From NCBI GenBank assembly GCA_934086185.1, contig CAKOHW010000002.1, positions 1 through 64,000 on the forward strand: a stretch of DNA of 64,000 nt, in the 5' to 3' direction. Under the pieces are notes generated by a model. That model was not told where the DNA came from. It made no database searches and saw only the letters and a program-made list of their open reading frames with translations. The position numbers were made by a program, and so were the translations under genes. This DNA is from an uncultured Bacilli bacterium (GTDB lineage Bacteria; Bacillota_I; Bacilli_A; RF39; UBA660). Positions 7,797-18,200 of this stretch are shown here, piece after piece (position 1 is the first letter of the stretch; the number at the start of each line of letters is the position of its first letter).

Positions 7797-10016
7797 CTAG
7801 ATTTTTCTTGAAGATAAACTACCTTTATTTTTTAACAATTTTTTTGGCATTTCTTCTAGTTGATTTTTACAATTATTTTCTTTATATACAGTTGTCAATT
7901 CATTGTTATACAAAATAATCAACTCATGTAATGCTCTTGTACTAGCAACATATAATAAATGCATATCTAAATCAGAATTAGATGAGTATTTTTTTTCTGA
8001 AGCATCGTTAATCATTACAGCATCAAATTCTAATCCTTTTGAAGCAGAACTTGTTAATACAAATAATCCTCCATTGTATTCTTTATCATTTAAAGATAAA
8101 GATTTAACATTTAAATTTGCCTTCAATAATTTTTCCTCCACAAGTTTTACTTCTTTATCATCTTTACAAATAATTGCAATCGTCTTATATCCTTTATTAA
8201 TCCAATCATTAATTTGTTGTATTTTATAATCATCATCAGATGAAGCATCTAGAAATAAAACATCATTTCCATGTCTAATAACTGGATTAGCTGTTTTTAA
8301 ATCTAAATAATTTAATACACTATTAGCATTATTGGTTATTTCTATAGTAGTTCTATAACTTTTACTTAATTCTAATATCTCACATTTATTATTAAAGATA
8401 TTTTCATTCACCTCATTCCACGAATTTACACCTCTATAAGAATATATAGATTGAGCTAAATCGCCATATATAGAAAATATCGCATTATCAGTTATTTCTT
8501 TTAAAACATCAAAATGAAACAATCCGTAATCTTGTGCCTCATCTATAATAACTTGTTTATATTTCAATTTTTTGCCATTTTTAATAAATTCAATAAACAT
8601 TAATGCAGGTATATCAACAAATGAGATATTTTTTCTCTTCAAATTCATTAAAGTGCTTTTTTGTAAATATAATAATTCTTTTTCATCCAAATCCTTAATA
8701 TTAGAATCGATAGTACTAATAAATTTTATATAAATTTGTAAAACACTTTCATCTAATTTTTTTAAATATTTATTTAATAATTTTAATCCATCTTTTTTTA
8801 CTAATTTTGAGAGTTCATTACTTCTTTTTACTGCTTTTTCTCTTTCAGGATCATCAAAAGGTAATGATATATAAACATCTCTGTACTTCTTATTCAATTT
8901 TTCATATATTTCATCCATATTCTCTTTATATTTATTTTTTAAATACAATTTAGTTCCATCAATATCTATTTTTTTGCTACTTGATGATAATAATTTTTCC
9001 TTAATAAATTCTTTTGAAAAAACCACCTGATTATCAATGATGAAATCCTCGCTTACCAAATATTCGCTAAAATAATTATTCATAAAGTTGACCAAGGCTC
9101 TTTTATACTCTAAAGAACTTTTATATTTTTCTATTTTTCTATTAATTTCTACATTTATTCCTTTTTCTTCATTATTAATTATAGAAAATTCTTCTCCAGT
9201 ATATTCATTTAATAATGTTAAAAGTGTTTCCTGTTCTATTGGCGAAGTATCTAATTCAGGTAAAATATAAGAAATATAATTTAAAAAATAATCATTAGGC
9301 CCTATAACAAGAAATTTATCTGAAGTTATTTTATTTTGTAAATTATATATTAAAAAAGCAATTCTATGCAATGCAACACTAGTTTTGCCACTACCAGCAA
9401 CTCCCTGTACTATAAAATTAGTATTTAATGGTTTTCTAATTATATTATTTTGTTCCCTTTGAATACTGGCAACTATATCTTTCATTTTATTATCAGCATT
9501 TAAACTTAAATATGGTTTTAGCAACTCATCATTTGATACTAAACTAGAATCATTCACTTCTAATAATTTACCATCTTTAATGTCTATCTGTCTTTTTAAG
9601 ATTAAATCTCCTGTTTGTACTCCCGATAATGAATCATATTGAACTTTTCCCAATTCACTATCATAATATAAACTAGATATAGGAGCTCTCCAATCTTTAA
9701 CTATTTCACTATTATTGCTATATATCCCAGTTTTGCCAATATAAATTTTTACTGCATTTTTTTCTCCATTAGATAAAAAATCTATTCTACCAAAATATGG
9801 ACTATTTTTTGCTCTTTGCAAATTATATATATTATTGCCTTCATTAGTAAGTTGTGCATTAAGTTGAAAATGAGTTCCTCTTAATCTATCTTCAAAAGAC
9901 AACTTTGAACTATCAGTTTTTAAATTTTCTACATTTTTTTCTTTTAATTGAATCTCATTATCTATAACATCTAATGTATATTCTAATCTTCTTTTTTCTT
10001 CTTCAAATATATCCAT
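7797..10016 (-). CDS. helD: HelD-type superfamily 1 ATPase, RNA polymerase recycling factor
   Basis: HelD binds RNA polymerase, pushes an N-terminal coiled coil into the secondary channel and releases stalled enzyme. The 739-aa protein starts with a coiled-coil-rich segment (residues 1-60), then a UvrD-like helicase core with Walker A GVAGSGKTSVALHR near residue 205, Walker B VIIDEAQDYG near residue 490, motif III-like SIYGDLAQSIYSY, and VASTRALHELIILY near the C-terminus. Length agrees with the family (about 740-780 aa). It follows the glycan cluster by about 90 nt and may be read from it or from its own promoter. Confidence 0.9.
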   Translation of the reverse strand: MDIFEEEKRRLEYTLDVIDNEIQLKEKNVENLKTDSSKLSFEDRLRGTHFQLNAQLTNEGNNIYNLQRAKNSPYFGRIDFLSNGEKNAVKIYIGKTGIYSNNSEIVKDWRAPISSLYYDSELGKVQYDSLSGVQTGDLILKRQIDIKDGKLLEVNDSSLVSNDELLKPYLSLNADNKMKDIVASIQREQNNIIRKPLNTNFIVQGVAGSGKTSVALHRIAFLIYNLQNKITSDKFLVIGPNDYFLNYISYILPELDTSPIEQETLLTLLNEYTGEEFSIINNEEKGINVEINRKIEKYKSSLEYKRALVNFMNNYFSEYLVSEDFIIDNQVVFSKEFIKEKLLSSSSKKIDIDGTKLYLKNKYKENMDEIYEKLNKKYRDVYISLPFDDPEREKAVKRSNELSKLVKKDGLKLLNKYLKKLDESVLQIYIKFISTIDSNIKDLDEKELLYLQKSTLMNLKRKNISFVDIPALMFIEFIKNGKKLKYKQVIIDEAQDYGLFHFDVLKEITDNAIFSIYGDLAQSIYSYRGVNSWNEVNENIFNNKCEILELSKSYRTTIEITNNANSVLNYLDLKTANPVIRHGNDVLFLDASSDDDYKIQQINDWINKGYKTIAIICKDDKEVKLVEEKLLKANLNVKSLSLNDKEYNGGLFVLTSSASKGLEFDAVMINDASEKKYSSNSDLDMHLLYVASTRALHELIILYNNELTTVYKENNCKNQLEEMPKKLLKNKGSLSSRKI

Positions 10017-10104
10017 TGTAAATCAACTCCTATAAAACATATAATTGTCATATATTATATATGATAATATATTAAAAAACAATAATTATCATTTTTTCAA
10101 AAAT

Positions 10105-11595
10105 TTACTCCCATAATTGATCTAATAATTCATTATATATTTCATAATTAATCATCGCTTCTTTATTTTTTTGTTCTTGACTACCACTTCTAGGAGGATG
10201 ATTTATATGATATACACAAGAAGATAAAACTGGAATAACATAACATCCATTAGACACTATTTTAGCAGAAAAATAAGCATCCTCTAATCCCCATCCTTTA
10301 AATTTTGAACTAAATGGTACTGATGATTTTATCAATGATTTATTTAAAGCTATATTATGTCCAGCAACCACTGTAGATATATTATATATACCAATTTGAG
10401 ATCCAAAACTTAATTCTTTAAAATAATCCGTATCGTCTAAAATTGAAAATTCTTCATTAATATATGACTTATCACAACCAATATGATACTCTTTTCCTTT
10501 TGTAATAACTCTACTGTCATCAAAATCTGTACAAGCATCAATTCCAGATAATAAATTATTTGTTTCTAAAATATCAGAATTTTTTTCGATATTTTTTCTC
10601 ATACAAGTGAATATAGCATTTGGAATTATTTGTATTCTAATATTCATATCATATATAAAATTTTTACTTAAAATAATATCAGAATCCATAAAAAGTATTT
10701 GTTCATATTTAGAAACTGCATAGCCAACATTTCTTGCATTTGATAATCCCATATTATTTTCAAAAGATATTATTTGTAACTCAAAGTCTAATTCACTTCT
10801 TATTTGATTAATATCTTCAATAACATTATTATATGATCCATCATCTATAATAATAATTTGAAGTTTTTTCTTCTCTTCTTTTGATAAATCTTGTCCTTGT
10901 ATTGACAATAAAGAATACTTAACATTTTGGTTATACACAGGTATTATTATACTCATATTCATTATTGGATACTTCTTTTTTCTATAAGAAGATGTAGATA
11001 ACAAATCATAATTCGTTATATATTTATAATAACATTCTAAATAAGAATAATCATTAGATATATTAGAAATTCTTAATTTTAATGATGTACTAGTTGAACG
11101 TATATCTAAACCAGTTTTTATTCCATAATTTTTAATTTTTGTATTCAAATTACCTATTTTGTCAAATAAATATTCTGGTTCAGGATCTATAATATTTTTA
11201 TGATCATTTATATTTTCAAAATACATTAAATTAAATTTATTTTCAAGTTCACGACATAATTTTTCATTATTTGTCGATATCAATGTTCCATGATAAGTAT
11301 CAAATAATATAGAACAATTTTCAAAATCTAATATTGATATATCATTTATATAATATTTTTTAGTGTTATCTAAAATTTTCAAAAAATACTTAACATTTTT
11401 GTTTTTTACAAAAATTGTTTTTAGTCTATTATTTTTTCTATAACTAATTTTATTATTTAAAATTTCTATCTGAAAGGTATCATCTTCAGCAAAAATATTT
11501 AATCTTCTTTTTATTTTAGGAAGAGATTCTTTATCAATTAAATAATTAATTATGCTTTTAATTTTTCTTTTATTATTTAAAATTAAATATTTCAT
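10105..11595 (-). CDS. Family 2 (GT-A) glycosyltransferase with C-terminal galactosyltransferase-type module
   Basis: Residues about 205-330 are a GT-A nucleotide-sugar transferase: MSIIIPVYNQNVKYSLLSIQ, IIIIDDGS, NMGLSNARNVG and the metal-binding DxD in LFMDSDIIL. Further on, KGWGLEDAYFSAKI and YHINHPPRSG resemble the C-terminal part of polypeptide/galactosyl transferases. The first 200 residues match nothing I recognise. It is the last gene of a four-gene minus-strand cluster, 24 nt after the phosphatase-transferase fusion, so it probably adds a sugar to the same surface glycan. Acceptor and donor cannot be told. Confidence 0.85.
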   Translation of the reverse strand: MKYLILNNKRKIKSIINYLIDKESLPKIKRRLNIFAEDDTFQIEILNNKISYRKNNRLKTIFVKNKNVKYFLKILDNTKKYYINDISILDFENCSILFDTYHGTLISTNNEKLCRELENKFNLMYFENINDHKNIIDPEPEYLFDKIGNLNTKIKNYGIKTGLDIRSTSTSLKLRISNISNDYSYLECYYKYITNYDLLSTSSYRKKKYPIMNMSIIIPVYNQNVKYSLLSIQGQDLSKEEKKKLQIIIIDDGSYNNVIEDINQIRSELDFELQIISFENNMGLSNARNVGYAVSKYEQILFMDSDIILSKNFIYDMNIRIQIIPNAIFTCMRKNIEKNSDILETNNLLSGIDACTDFDDSRVITKGKEYHIGCDKSYINEEFSILDDTDYFKELSFGSQIGIYNISTVVAGHNIALNKSLIKSSVPFSSKFKGWGLEDAYFSAKIVSNGCYVIPVLSSCVYHINHPPRSGSQEQKNKEAMINYEIYNELLDQLWE

Positions 11596-11619
11596 ATAAT
11601 CTACTCCTTCTTTAAAAGA

Positions 11620-13197
11620 TTAAAAAGAAAAATCTATTTCATCAATAGGAATTGAAACTTCTTCGTTATAAAAAGTAATTTTATTATTATTTAATAATTT
11701 ATTATAAATTTTATATTCATGTGAATTGTTCCAATGTCTACCATCTTTAACATATATTTCATATTTTTTATTATCTCCAGGTAAAAATTTATAGTGTAAC
11801 AAATATGAACAAAATTGTGCTTTAGCATTTATATTCCAAGGATAATAATAATGATCATTAGCAAAAACTTCAGTACCAGTATATGAAATAAAAGGTATCT
11901 TTTGCAAACTAGGATTAATGCCGAAAATTCTAGATCTTGGACCACCATAAAAACGTTGTTTATAAGGAACAGTAGAGGTGATTTTATATGTACCTTTATC
12001 AACAAAATTAAAATCTTCTATTTTTCCATCAAATATATCTTTATTAGTATAAACATCAAGCATCAAACTCTTAATAAATGTGAAATGATTTTTTCTTAAA
12101 AATTCCTCAAATATAATATTTTTATAATCTTCATATATAAATAATTCATCAGAGTCAACAGTCAAATAATTACGACCTTCACCATAAAATTCTAGAATCT
12201 GTTGTTTCCATCCGCACATTTTATAACAATTATATTTTTCTTTAATTTCCCAAAATGAAATATTAACTTTTTTTTCATAACTTTTCAAAATGTTAATTGA
12301 ATTATCATTTGAATTATTATCTACTAAAACAAAATTTTTAATACCAATATTAATATAATGATTCATCCATTTTTCAACAAAATTTTCAAAATTATTATAA
12401 AAACAAATTAAAATTATACCATCATCAAAATTTGAACTTTTTTTAAGTATAAGATTTTTTGTACTTATTCCATTTAAAAACATAGAAAAGTAGTTATCTG
12501 GAAATTCTATATTATTAAATTCTTTTTTTGAAATACTAATCAATCTTGTTTTTAATTTTTCACTAATATTTAAAAATTTAACTTGTTCTACTCTTTCTTT
12601 TATTTTTTTTAATTTAATATTTTTTAATTTTTTTATATGTTTAAAAAGTGGTGAAAAATCAACATTAATATATTCTTCTATTTTTCCTGTTTTAATATGC
12701 GGTGTTTTAATGTTTAATATTCTCTTCATATAAGAAGTAACTGAACCATGCGAAACAATCATAATTGTACTTTCCTTATAATTGTTCACATAAACGTCAT
12801 TCAAGAATTCACATAACCTAGATTCTATATCGAAATTATTTTCGCCATATTCTCCTAATCTAACAAAATAATCACCATCAATTTGTTTTAACCTTGTTTT
12901 ATTAAGTTCTAAATTATTTTTTTTACCAGAATATTTTCCATAATTTAATTCGTGTAATTTTTCTTCTATAATAACTTCTATTTTAGGAAATTTTTCAAAA
13001 ACATAATGTGCAGTTTCAATTGTTCTAGGAAACGGAGAAACATAAATCTTATCAATTCTTCGTGGCAAAACTTTTATAGATTCTCGCACAGTTTTTTTAC
13101 CATTTTCAGTTAAAACTGACCAATATATTTCTTTATCTGATAACAATTCTTTAACATTGTCAGTTGCTTCACCATGTCTCATAAAAATTAAGTTCAT
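11620..13197 (-). CDS. Fusion: histidine phosphatase domain plus glycosyltransferase (GT92/Glyco_tranf_2_4-like)
   Basis: Two domains lie in one 525-aa frame. Residues 1-165 are a phosphoglycerate-mutase-type histidine phosphatase: LIFMRHGEATDN carries the nucleophilic His, PRTIETAHYVF the second Arg, and MIVSHGSVTSYM the second catalytic His. After a Lys-rich linker, residues about 245-410 read as a GT-A transferase of the GT92/Glyco_tranf_2_4 sort: WMNHYINIGIKNFVLVDNNS, then YLTVDSDELFIYED with a DxD. It overlaps the upstream GT4 gene by four bases. The fusion suggests that dephosphorylation and sugar transfer are consecutive steps in one pathway (inference). Confidence 0.85.
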   Translation of the reverse strand: MNLIFMRHGEATDNVKELLSDKEIYWSVLTENGKKTVRESIKVLPRRIDKIYVSPFPRTIETAHYVFEKFPKIEVIIEEKLHELNYGKYSGKKNNLELNKTRLKQIDGDYFVRLGEYGENNFDIESRLCEFLNDVYVNNYKESTIMIVSHGSVTSYMKRILNIKTPHIKTGKIEEYINVDFSPLFKHIKKLKNIKLKKIKERVEQVKFLNISEKLKTRLISISKKEFNNIEFPDNYFSMFLNGISTKNLILKKSSNFDDGIILICFYNNFENFVEKWMNHYINIGIKNFVLVDNNSNDNSINILKSYEKKVNISFWEIKEKYNCYKMCGWKQQILEFYGEGRNYLTVDSDELFIYEDYKNIIFEEFLRKNHFTFIKSLMLDVYTNKDIFDGKIEDFNFVDKGTYKITSTVPYKQRFYGGPRSRIFGINPSLQKIPFISYTGTEVFANDHYYYPWNINAKAQFCSYLLHYKFLPGDNKKYEIYVKDGRHWNNSHEYKIYNKLLNNNKITFYNEEVSIPIDEIDFSF

Positions 13198-14294
13198 TTT
13201 AATACCTCCAAAATTTGATTAACTTTTTCTATCCAATTATAATTTTTCAACACATATTTTCTTGTTTTTTTTGATATTTTTATTCTATCAGTAACAATAG
13301 CTTTTTTTATTCCTTCAATAATTGATTCAATATTTGGTTCAACAACAAAACCTCTACCATTATCCAATAATTTTTTATTTATTTGAGTATTTGTTGCAAT
13401 AATAGTTAACCCACAACTCATAGCCTCAAGAATAGTTCCTTGAAGTCCTTCGCCGAATTCCGAAGGAGATATAAAAATATCTGCTTGTTTATAATAATTT
13501 TCTGTATCAATTACGATTCCAGTAAATACAATATTATTAGAATTAGAAATACTTTCTAGACGTTTTTTATCTGGACCATCTCCTACTATTAATAATCTCA
13601 ATTTATATATTTTAGAAAGTTCCTCAAATGCATAAATTATTTTATCAATATTTTTTCTAAAAATAAGGCGTCCAACATACAAAAGAGTAATTTCTTTGTT
13701 TTTATTTGTTTGAAAATGTTTTAACGAAAATCGATTGGAATCAACACCAGTCTCTATTATATTAATTTTAGTACAATATTTTTCCCAAGACTTTTTTACA
13801 TCATTAGAAATAGCAAGAACAGTATCATACGCGGCTAAGAAACTACCTTGAAAATCATTTTGTTCTCTTGGTATCCCACATAAGTATAAAACATTTTTAG
13901 AAATTAATTTTTTTGGAACAAAAACAGCATCCAAATTATAATATGAGAAAATAATATCATAATGAATATTTTCTTTCGAAATATACTCATATAATTTCTG
14001 ATTATAAAAAATAGATTCTACATTCCAACGACATCTATCTTCACCAGGTTGAATATTATAGATATATTTAATTTTTTCATCTTGTTTAATTTCTATTATT
14101 TTAATTTTTTTAGAATAATTTTTATAAAATTCTTTAAATTGATTAGAATACTTTAATCCAATACTATCCGGTAATATTGTAATAAAATAAACTTCATTTC
14201 CCAATTTATAAAAATTAATAGCATGATCAAAAGAAATTCTTTCAGCACCACCTACAAAATAAGATGATCTTGGTTGATTAATAATTATTTTCAT
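13194..14294 (-). CDS. Family 4 (GT-B) glycosyltransferase
   Basis: The 366-aa protein has the two-lobed GT4 layout: an N-terminal acceptor lobe beginning with IIINQPRSSYFVGGAERISF, and a donor lobe starting near residue 195 with LLYVGRLIFRKNIDKIIYAF, VGDGPDKKRLE, and the E-x7-E region FGEGLQGTILEAMSCGLTII. It overlaps the phosphatase gene upstream by 17 nt and the fusion gene downstream by 4 nt, so the three are translated together. It most likely builds a cell-surface polysaccharide or glycolipid; the substrate is unknown. Confidence 0.9.
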   Translation of the reverse strand: MKIIINQPRSSYFVGGAERISFDHAINFYKLGNEVYFITILPDSIGLKYSNQFKEFYKNYSKKIKIIEIKQDEKIKYIYNIQPGEDRCRWNVESIFYNQKLYEYISKENIHYDIIFSYYNLDAVFVPKKLISKNVLYLCGIPREQNDFQGSFLAAYDTVLAISNDVKKSWEKYCTKINIIETGVDSNRFSLKHFQTNKNKEITLLYVGRLIFRKNIDKIIYAFEELSKIYKLRLLIVGDGPDKKRLESISNSNNIVFTGIVIDTENYYKQADIFISPSEFGEGLQGTILEAMSCGLTIIATNTQINKKLLDNGRGFVVEPNIESIIEGIKKAIVTDRIKISKKTRKYVLKNYNWIEKVNQILEVLK

Positions 14295-14997
14295 CTCTGC
14301 TCCTTTGTTTTATATATTTTTTTGTAAGAGTTTTTGCTGCATTTAAGTTTTCTATATGTAATGAATAATCTTGACAATAATTCATCCAAATAGTTTTATA
14401 CTTTTCTATTTCATCAAATGTTATCTTACCATTAATCATTTCTACTATTTTTTGAATTTCCAAAATAGCACCTCGATGCGTTACATTTATAGATTGAAAA
14501 GACTTAGATAAATCATCTAAAATATTTAAAACACCCTTTGCTATACGAACAGACCACTGAGCATGATTTTCTCCAGGCGATAAAACAATTTTACTATTTT
14601 TATTTTGTCCAAAATAATGGTACAAATCACCATTATTTCGACAAAATTCAAAATCATCCCAACAGCTTTGTAAAAAATCTATTCTAGATGAATGTTCCAT
14701 TCCATAAAAATTAAACTCACCTTGATATAATTCTGTTAAACCAATATCTTTTACACATTGACAATCAATTCCATTTTTCAAGATATATTCACACAATATT
14801 TCTGCAGTTTCAATTGCTCTTTTTTTTGTTGAATGCCTAATAATTACATTATTAGTATCTATCTTATACAAAAGTTCTTTTGAAGCCTTTTTCGCTATTT
14901 CAATGCCATTAGAGGTCAAACCTGTATCATTTTTACCATCGATATAACTATGATTATCATAACTATGCCTTATAAGAATGAAATCGTTTTTTTTCAT
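14278..14997 (-). CDS. Histidine phosphatase family protein of the glycan cluster
   Basis: A 239-aa stand-alone member of the phosphoglycerate-mutase-like superfamily. FILIRHSYDNHS carries the RH dyad, with Ser in place of the usual Gly or Ala; TGLTSNGIEIAKKASK, HSTKKRAIETAEIL and NVTHRGAILE provide the remaining active-site elements, including the second His. It is the first gene of the glycan unit. Sugar-phosphate or glycan-lipid phosphate removal is possible, but nothing in the sequence fixes the substrate. It is not closely similar to the phosphatase domain of the downstream fusion, so it was not obviously duplicated from it. Confidence 0.85.
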   Translation of the reverse strand: MKKNDFILIRHSYDNHSYIDGKNDTGLTSNGIEIAKKASKELLYKIDTNNVIIRHSTKKRAIETAEILCEYILKNGIDCQCVKDIGLTELYQGEFNFYGMEHSSRIDFLQSCWDDFEFCRNNGDLYHYFGQNKNSKIVLSPGENHAQWSVRIAKGVLNILDDLSKSFQSINVTHRGAILEIQKIVEMINGKITFDEIEKYKTIWMNYCQDYSLHIENLNAAKTLTKKYIKQRSRDENNY

Positions 14998-15064
14998 ATT
15001 TCCTCACCATACTATACAAATAATTTTATTAAAGTATTTGATATTTGCTATTAAATTTTTAAAT

Positions 15065-15094
15065 ATACATGAAGTCAAATCACCTCTCATGTAT
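15065..15094 (-). other. Hairpin upstream of the glycan cluster
   Basis: ATACATGA and TCATGTAT form an 8-bp stem. In minus-strand sense the loop contains GAGAGGTGA, a ribosome-site-like sequence, about 70 nt before the phosphatase start. It lies between the rpoC terminator and the first glycan gene; no T-run follows. Function unknown. Confidence 0.35.
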
Positions 15095-15199
15095 TTAATA
15101 AATTAGTTTACTTATAACATATCTTTTCTCACTTGTCAATAATATTTAAAAACATAAATAAAATAGTTTTTGAAACAATTTTGTTCATAAATACATAAA

Positions 15200-15227
15200 A
15201 AAAGAATACTTTTTCAAATATTCTTTT
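15200..15227 (-). terminator. Terminator of rpoBC
   Basis: AAAAGAATA and TATTCTTTT form the stem; in minus-strand sense the second arm is followed by a T-rich tract. It overlaps the rpoC stop codon. Confidence 0.75.
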
Positions 15228-18200
15228 ATTCACTAACTGGAACCTCGTTTTCAGTTTCTTCTACACTAACTAATTCAGTTTCTATTTGTTCATCACTATC
15301 ATCTAAGAATTGATTTTCTAAGACTTCACTTGGTTCATCATCCATTAAACTTTTTTCTAACTCTATAGTAATATCACTATATTGTTTAGCACCAGTACCT
15401 GCAGGAATTAATTTACCAATTATAACATTTTCTTTTAATCCTGTTAAATGGTCAACTTTACCTTTAATTGCAGCATCTGTTAATACTCTTGTTGTTTCTT
15501 GGAATGATGCAGCAGATAAGAATGAATCAGTTTCAAGAGAAGATTTTGTAATACCTAAGATAATTGGTCTACCTGTAGCAGGAACTCCACCTTCAAGTAA
15601 AACTTTTTTATTACGTTCAGTAAATTCTCTAATACTAACTGTTAAACCAGCAACTAAATCAGTATCACCTTCATCTACTACTCTCATCTTATTTATCATA
15701 CGACTTGCTATAATTTCAACGTGTTTATCAGAAATATCAACACCTTGAGATTTATAAGCTTTTTGAATTTCAGTTAATATATATTCTTGAGTTGTTATTG
15801 GATCTGTTACTGCTAATAATTCTTTAGGAGAAATAGTACCTTGAGTTAATTTATCTCCAGCACTTACTTCGTCTCCAACTTCAACATTTAATTTTGCACC
15901 ATAACTTGTTACATGATCTCTTGCTTCAGCTTTATTAGCAACTGTAATTTTCCATTTTCCATTAACATCTTCAATTAATTCAACTTTACCAGTAATTTCA
16001 GAAATTGTAGCTTTTCCTTTAGGATTTCTAGCTTCGAATAATTCTTCAACACGAGGAAGACCTTGTGTAATATCTTCTCCACCAGCAACACCACCACTAT
16101 GGAATGTACGCATTGTTAACTGAGTACCAGGTTCACCAATTGATTGAGCAGCCATTATACCAACAGCCTCACCAGTTTCAACTAAGTTACCAGTAGCTAA
16201 GTTTCTACCATAACATTTTTGACAAACACCATTAGGACTCTTACATGTTAATATACTTCTAATTTCAACTTCTTTAATACCAGCACGTTCTATTTTTGCA
16301 ACTAAACTTTCATTTAGTAAAACATCTTTATCTACTATAACTTCTTTAGTTTCAGGATTAATAACTTTTTTAGCAGTAAATCTACCAAGTAATCTTTCAG
16401 CTAAAGGTTCAATAACACTTCCATCTTTATCATTTAATAAATCTCTAACAACTAATCCAGATACACAACCACAATCTTCATCTTTAACAATTATATCTTG
16501 TGATACATCAACTAGACGTCTTGTTAAATATCCTGAATCTGCTGTACGTAATGCTGTATCTGTATCTCCTTTACGAGCACCATGTGTTCCTAAGAAGAAT
16601 TCGTTAACTGAAAGTCCATCGCGTAAACTTGATAAGATTGGTATTTCAACAGATGTTCCATCTGGTTTAGCCATTAACCCACGCATACCAGCCATTTGAC
16701 AGAATTGGTCAGCACTACCACGAGCACCAGAATTCATCATCATAAATACTGGATTATGCATATCAGATTTAGCTCTTTCACTTAATTTGTTCTTAACTTG
16801 ATCTTTTACATTATTCCATACAGCACATACACTTGTATATCTTTCCTCTTCTGTAATTAATCCACGAGCAAATTGTTTATTAATCTTATTAACTTTTTCA
16901 TGCCCAGCATCAATAAATTCTTGTTTACTAGAATCTACAACTATATCTGACAATGAAACAGTAATACCAGCAAGTGTTGAATATTTAAATCCTAAATCTT
17001 TTAACTTATCAAGCATAATACTTGTTTCAGTAGTTTTATATAATTTAAATATCTGAGCAATGATATTTTGTAAAGTCTTTTTATCAAAAGGTTTTACTAA
17101 AGGCATACTCTTAATTACTTCTGGTATATTTTCTCCCATATCTATAAAATAATTCATAGGAGTTATACCACTTATATTTTCCTTAGTAGGTTCATTCATA
17201 TAAGGGAATGTATCTGGTAAGATTTCATTAAATATTAATTTACCAGCAGTAGTTACTAAATATTTATCTTTAACTTCATCTATAAATAATCTATGTTTGA
17301 ATGAAGAAACAGGAACAACTATTCTTGTATGAAGAGTTATTTCTCTTCTTTCATAAGCCATAATTGCTTCATTACTATTTTTATAAACTTTACCTTCATT
17401 TGGTAATCCAGCTTCTTCAATAGTTATATAATAGTTACCTAAAACCATATCTTGACTTGGTGTAACAATTGGTTTTCCATCTTTTGGAGATAGAATATTA
17501 TTAGCACCTAACATAAGAATTCTAGCTTCTGCTTTTGCTTCTTCACTTAATGGTACGTGTACAGCCATTTGATCACCATCGAAGTCTGCATTAAATGCAG
17601 CACAAACCAATGGATGAAGTCTTATAGCTTTACCACCAACTAATTTAGGTTCAAATGCTTGAATACCTAATCTATGTAGTGTTGGCGCACGGTTTAACAT
17701 TACTGGATGTTCTGTAATAACATCCTCTACAACGTCCCAAACGCATTCATTTCTAGTATCAATTAATTTCTTAGCACCTTTAATATTATGAGCTAACCCA
17801 CGAGATACTAAACCATGTATAACATGTGGTTTAAATAATTCTAAAGCCATTTCTTTAGGAATACCACATTGATACATTTTTAAATTTGGTCCAACAACGA
17901 TAACTGAACGACCAGAATAATCAACACGTTTACCTAATAAGTTTTGACGGAAACGTCCTTGTTTACCCTTTAACATACTTGATAAAGATTTTAAAGGTCT
18001 ATTTCCAGCAGCAGTAACACTTCTACCACGTCTACCATTATCAAATAATGTATCAACCGCTTCTTGTAACATACGTTTTTCATTTTGAACTATTATAGAA
18101 GGAGCACCTAATTCTAATAATTTCTTTAAACGATTATTTCTATTAATAATTCTTCTATATAAATCATTTAAATCACTAGTAGCAAATCTACCACCATCTA

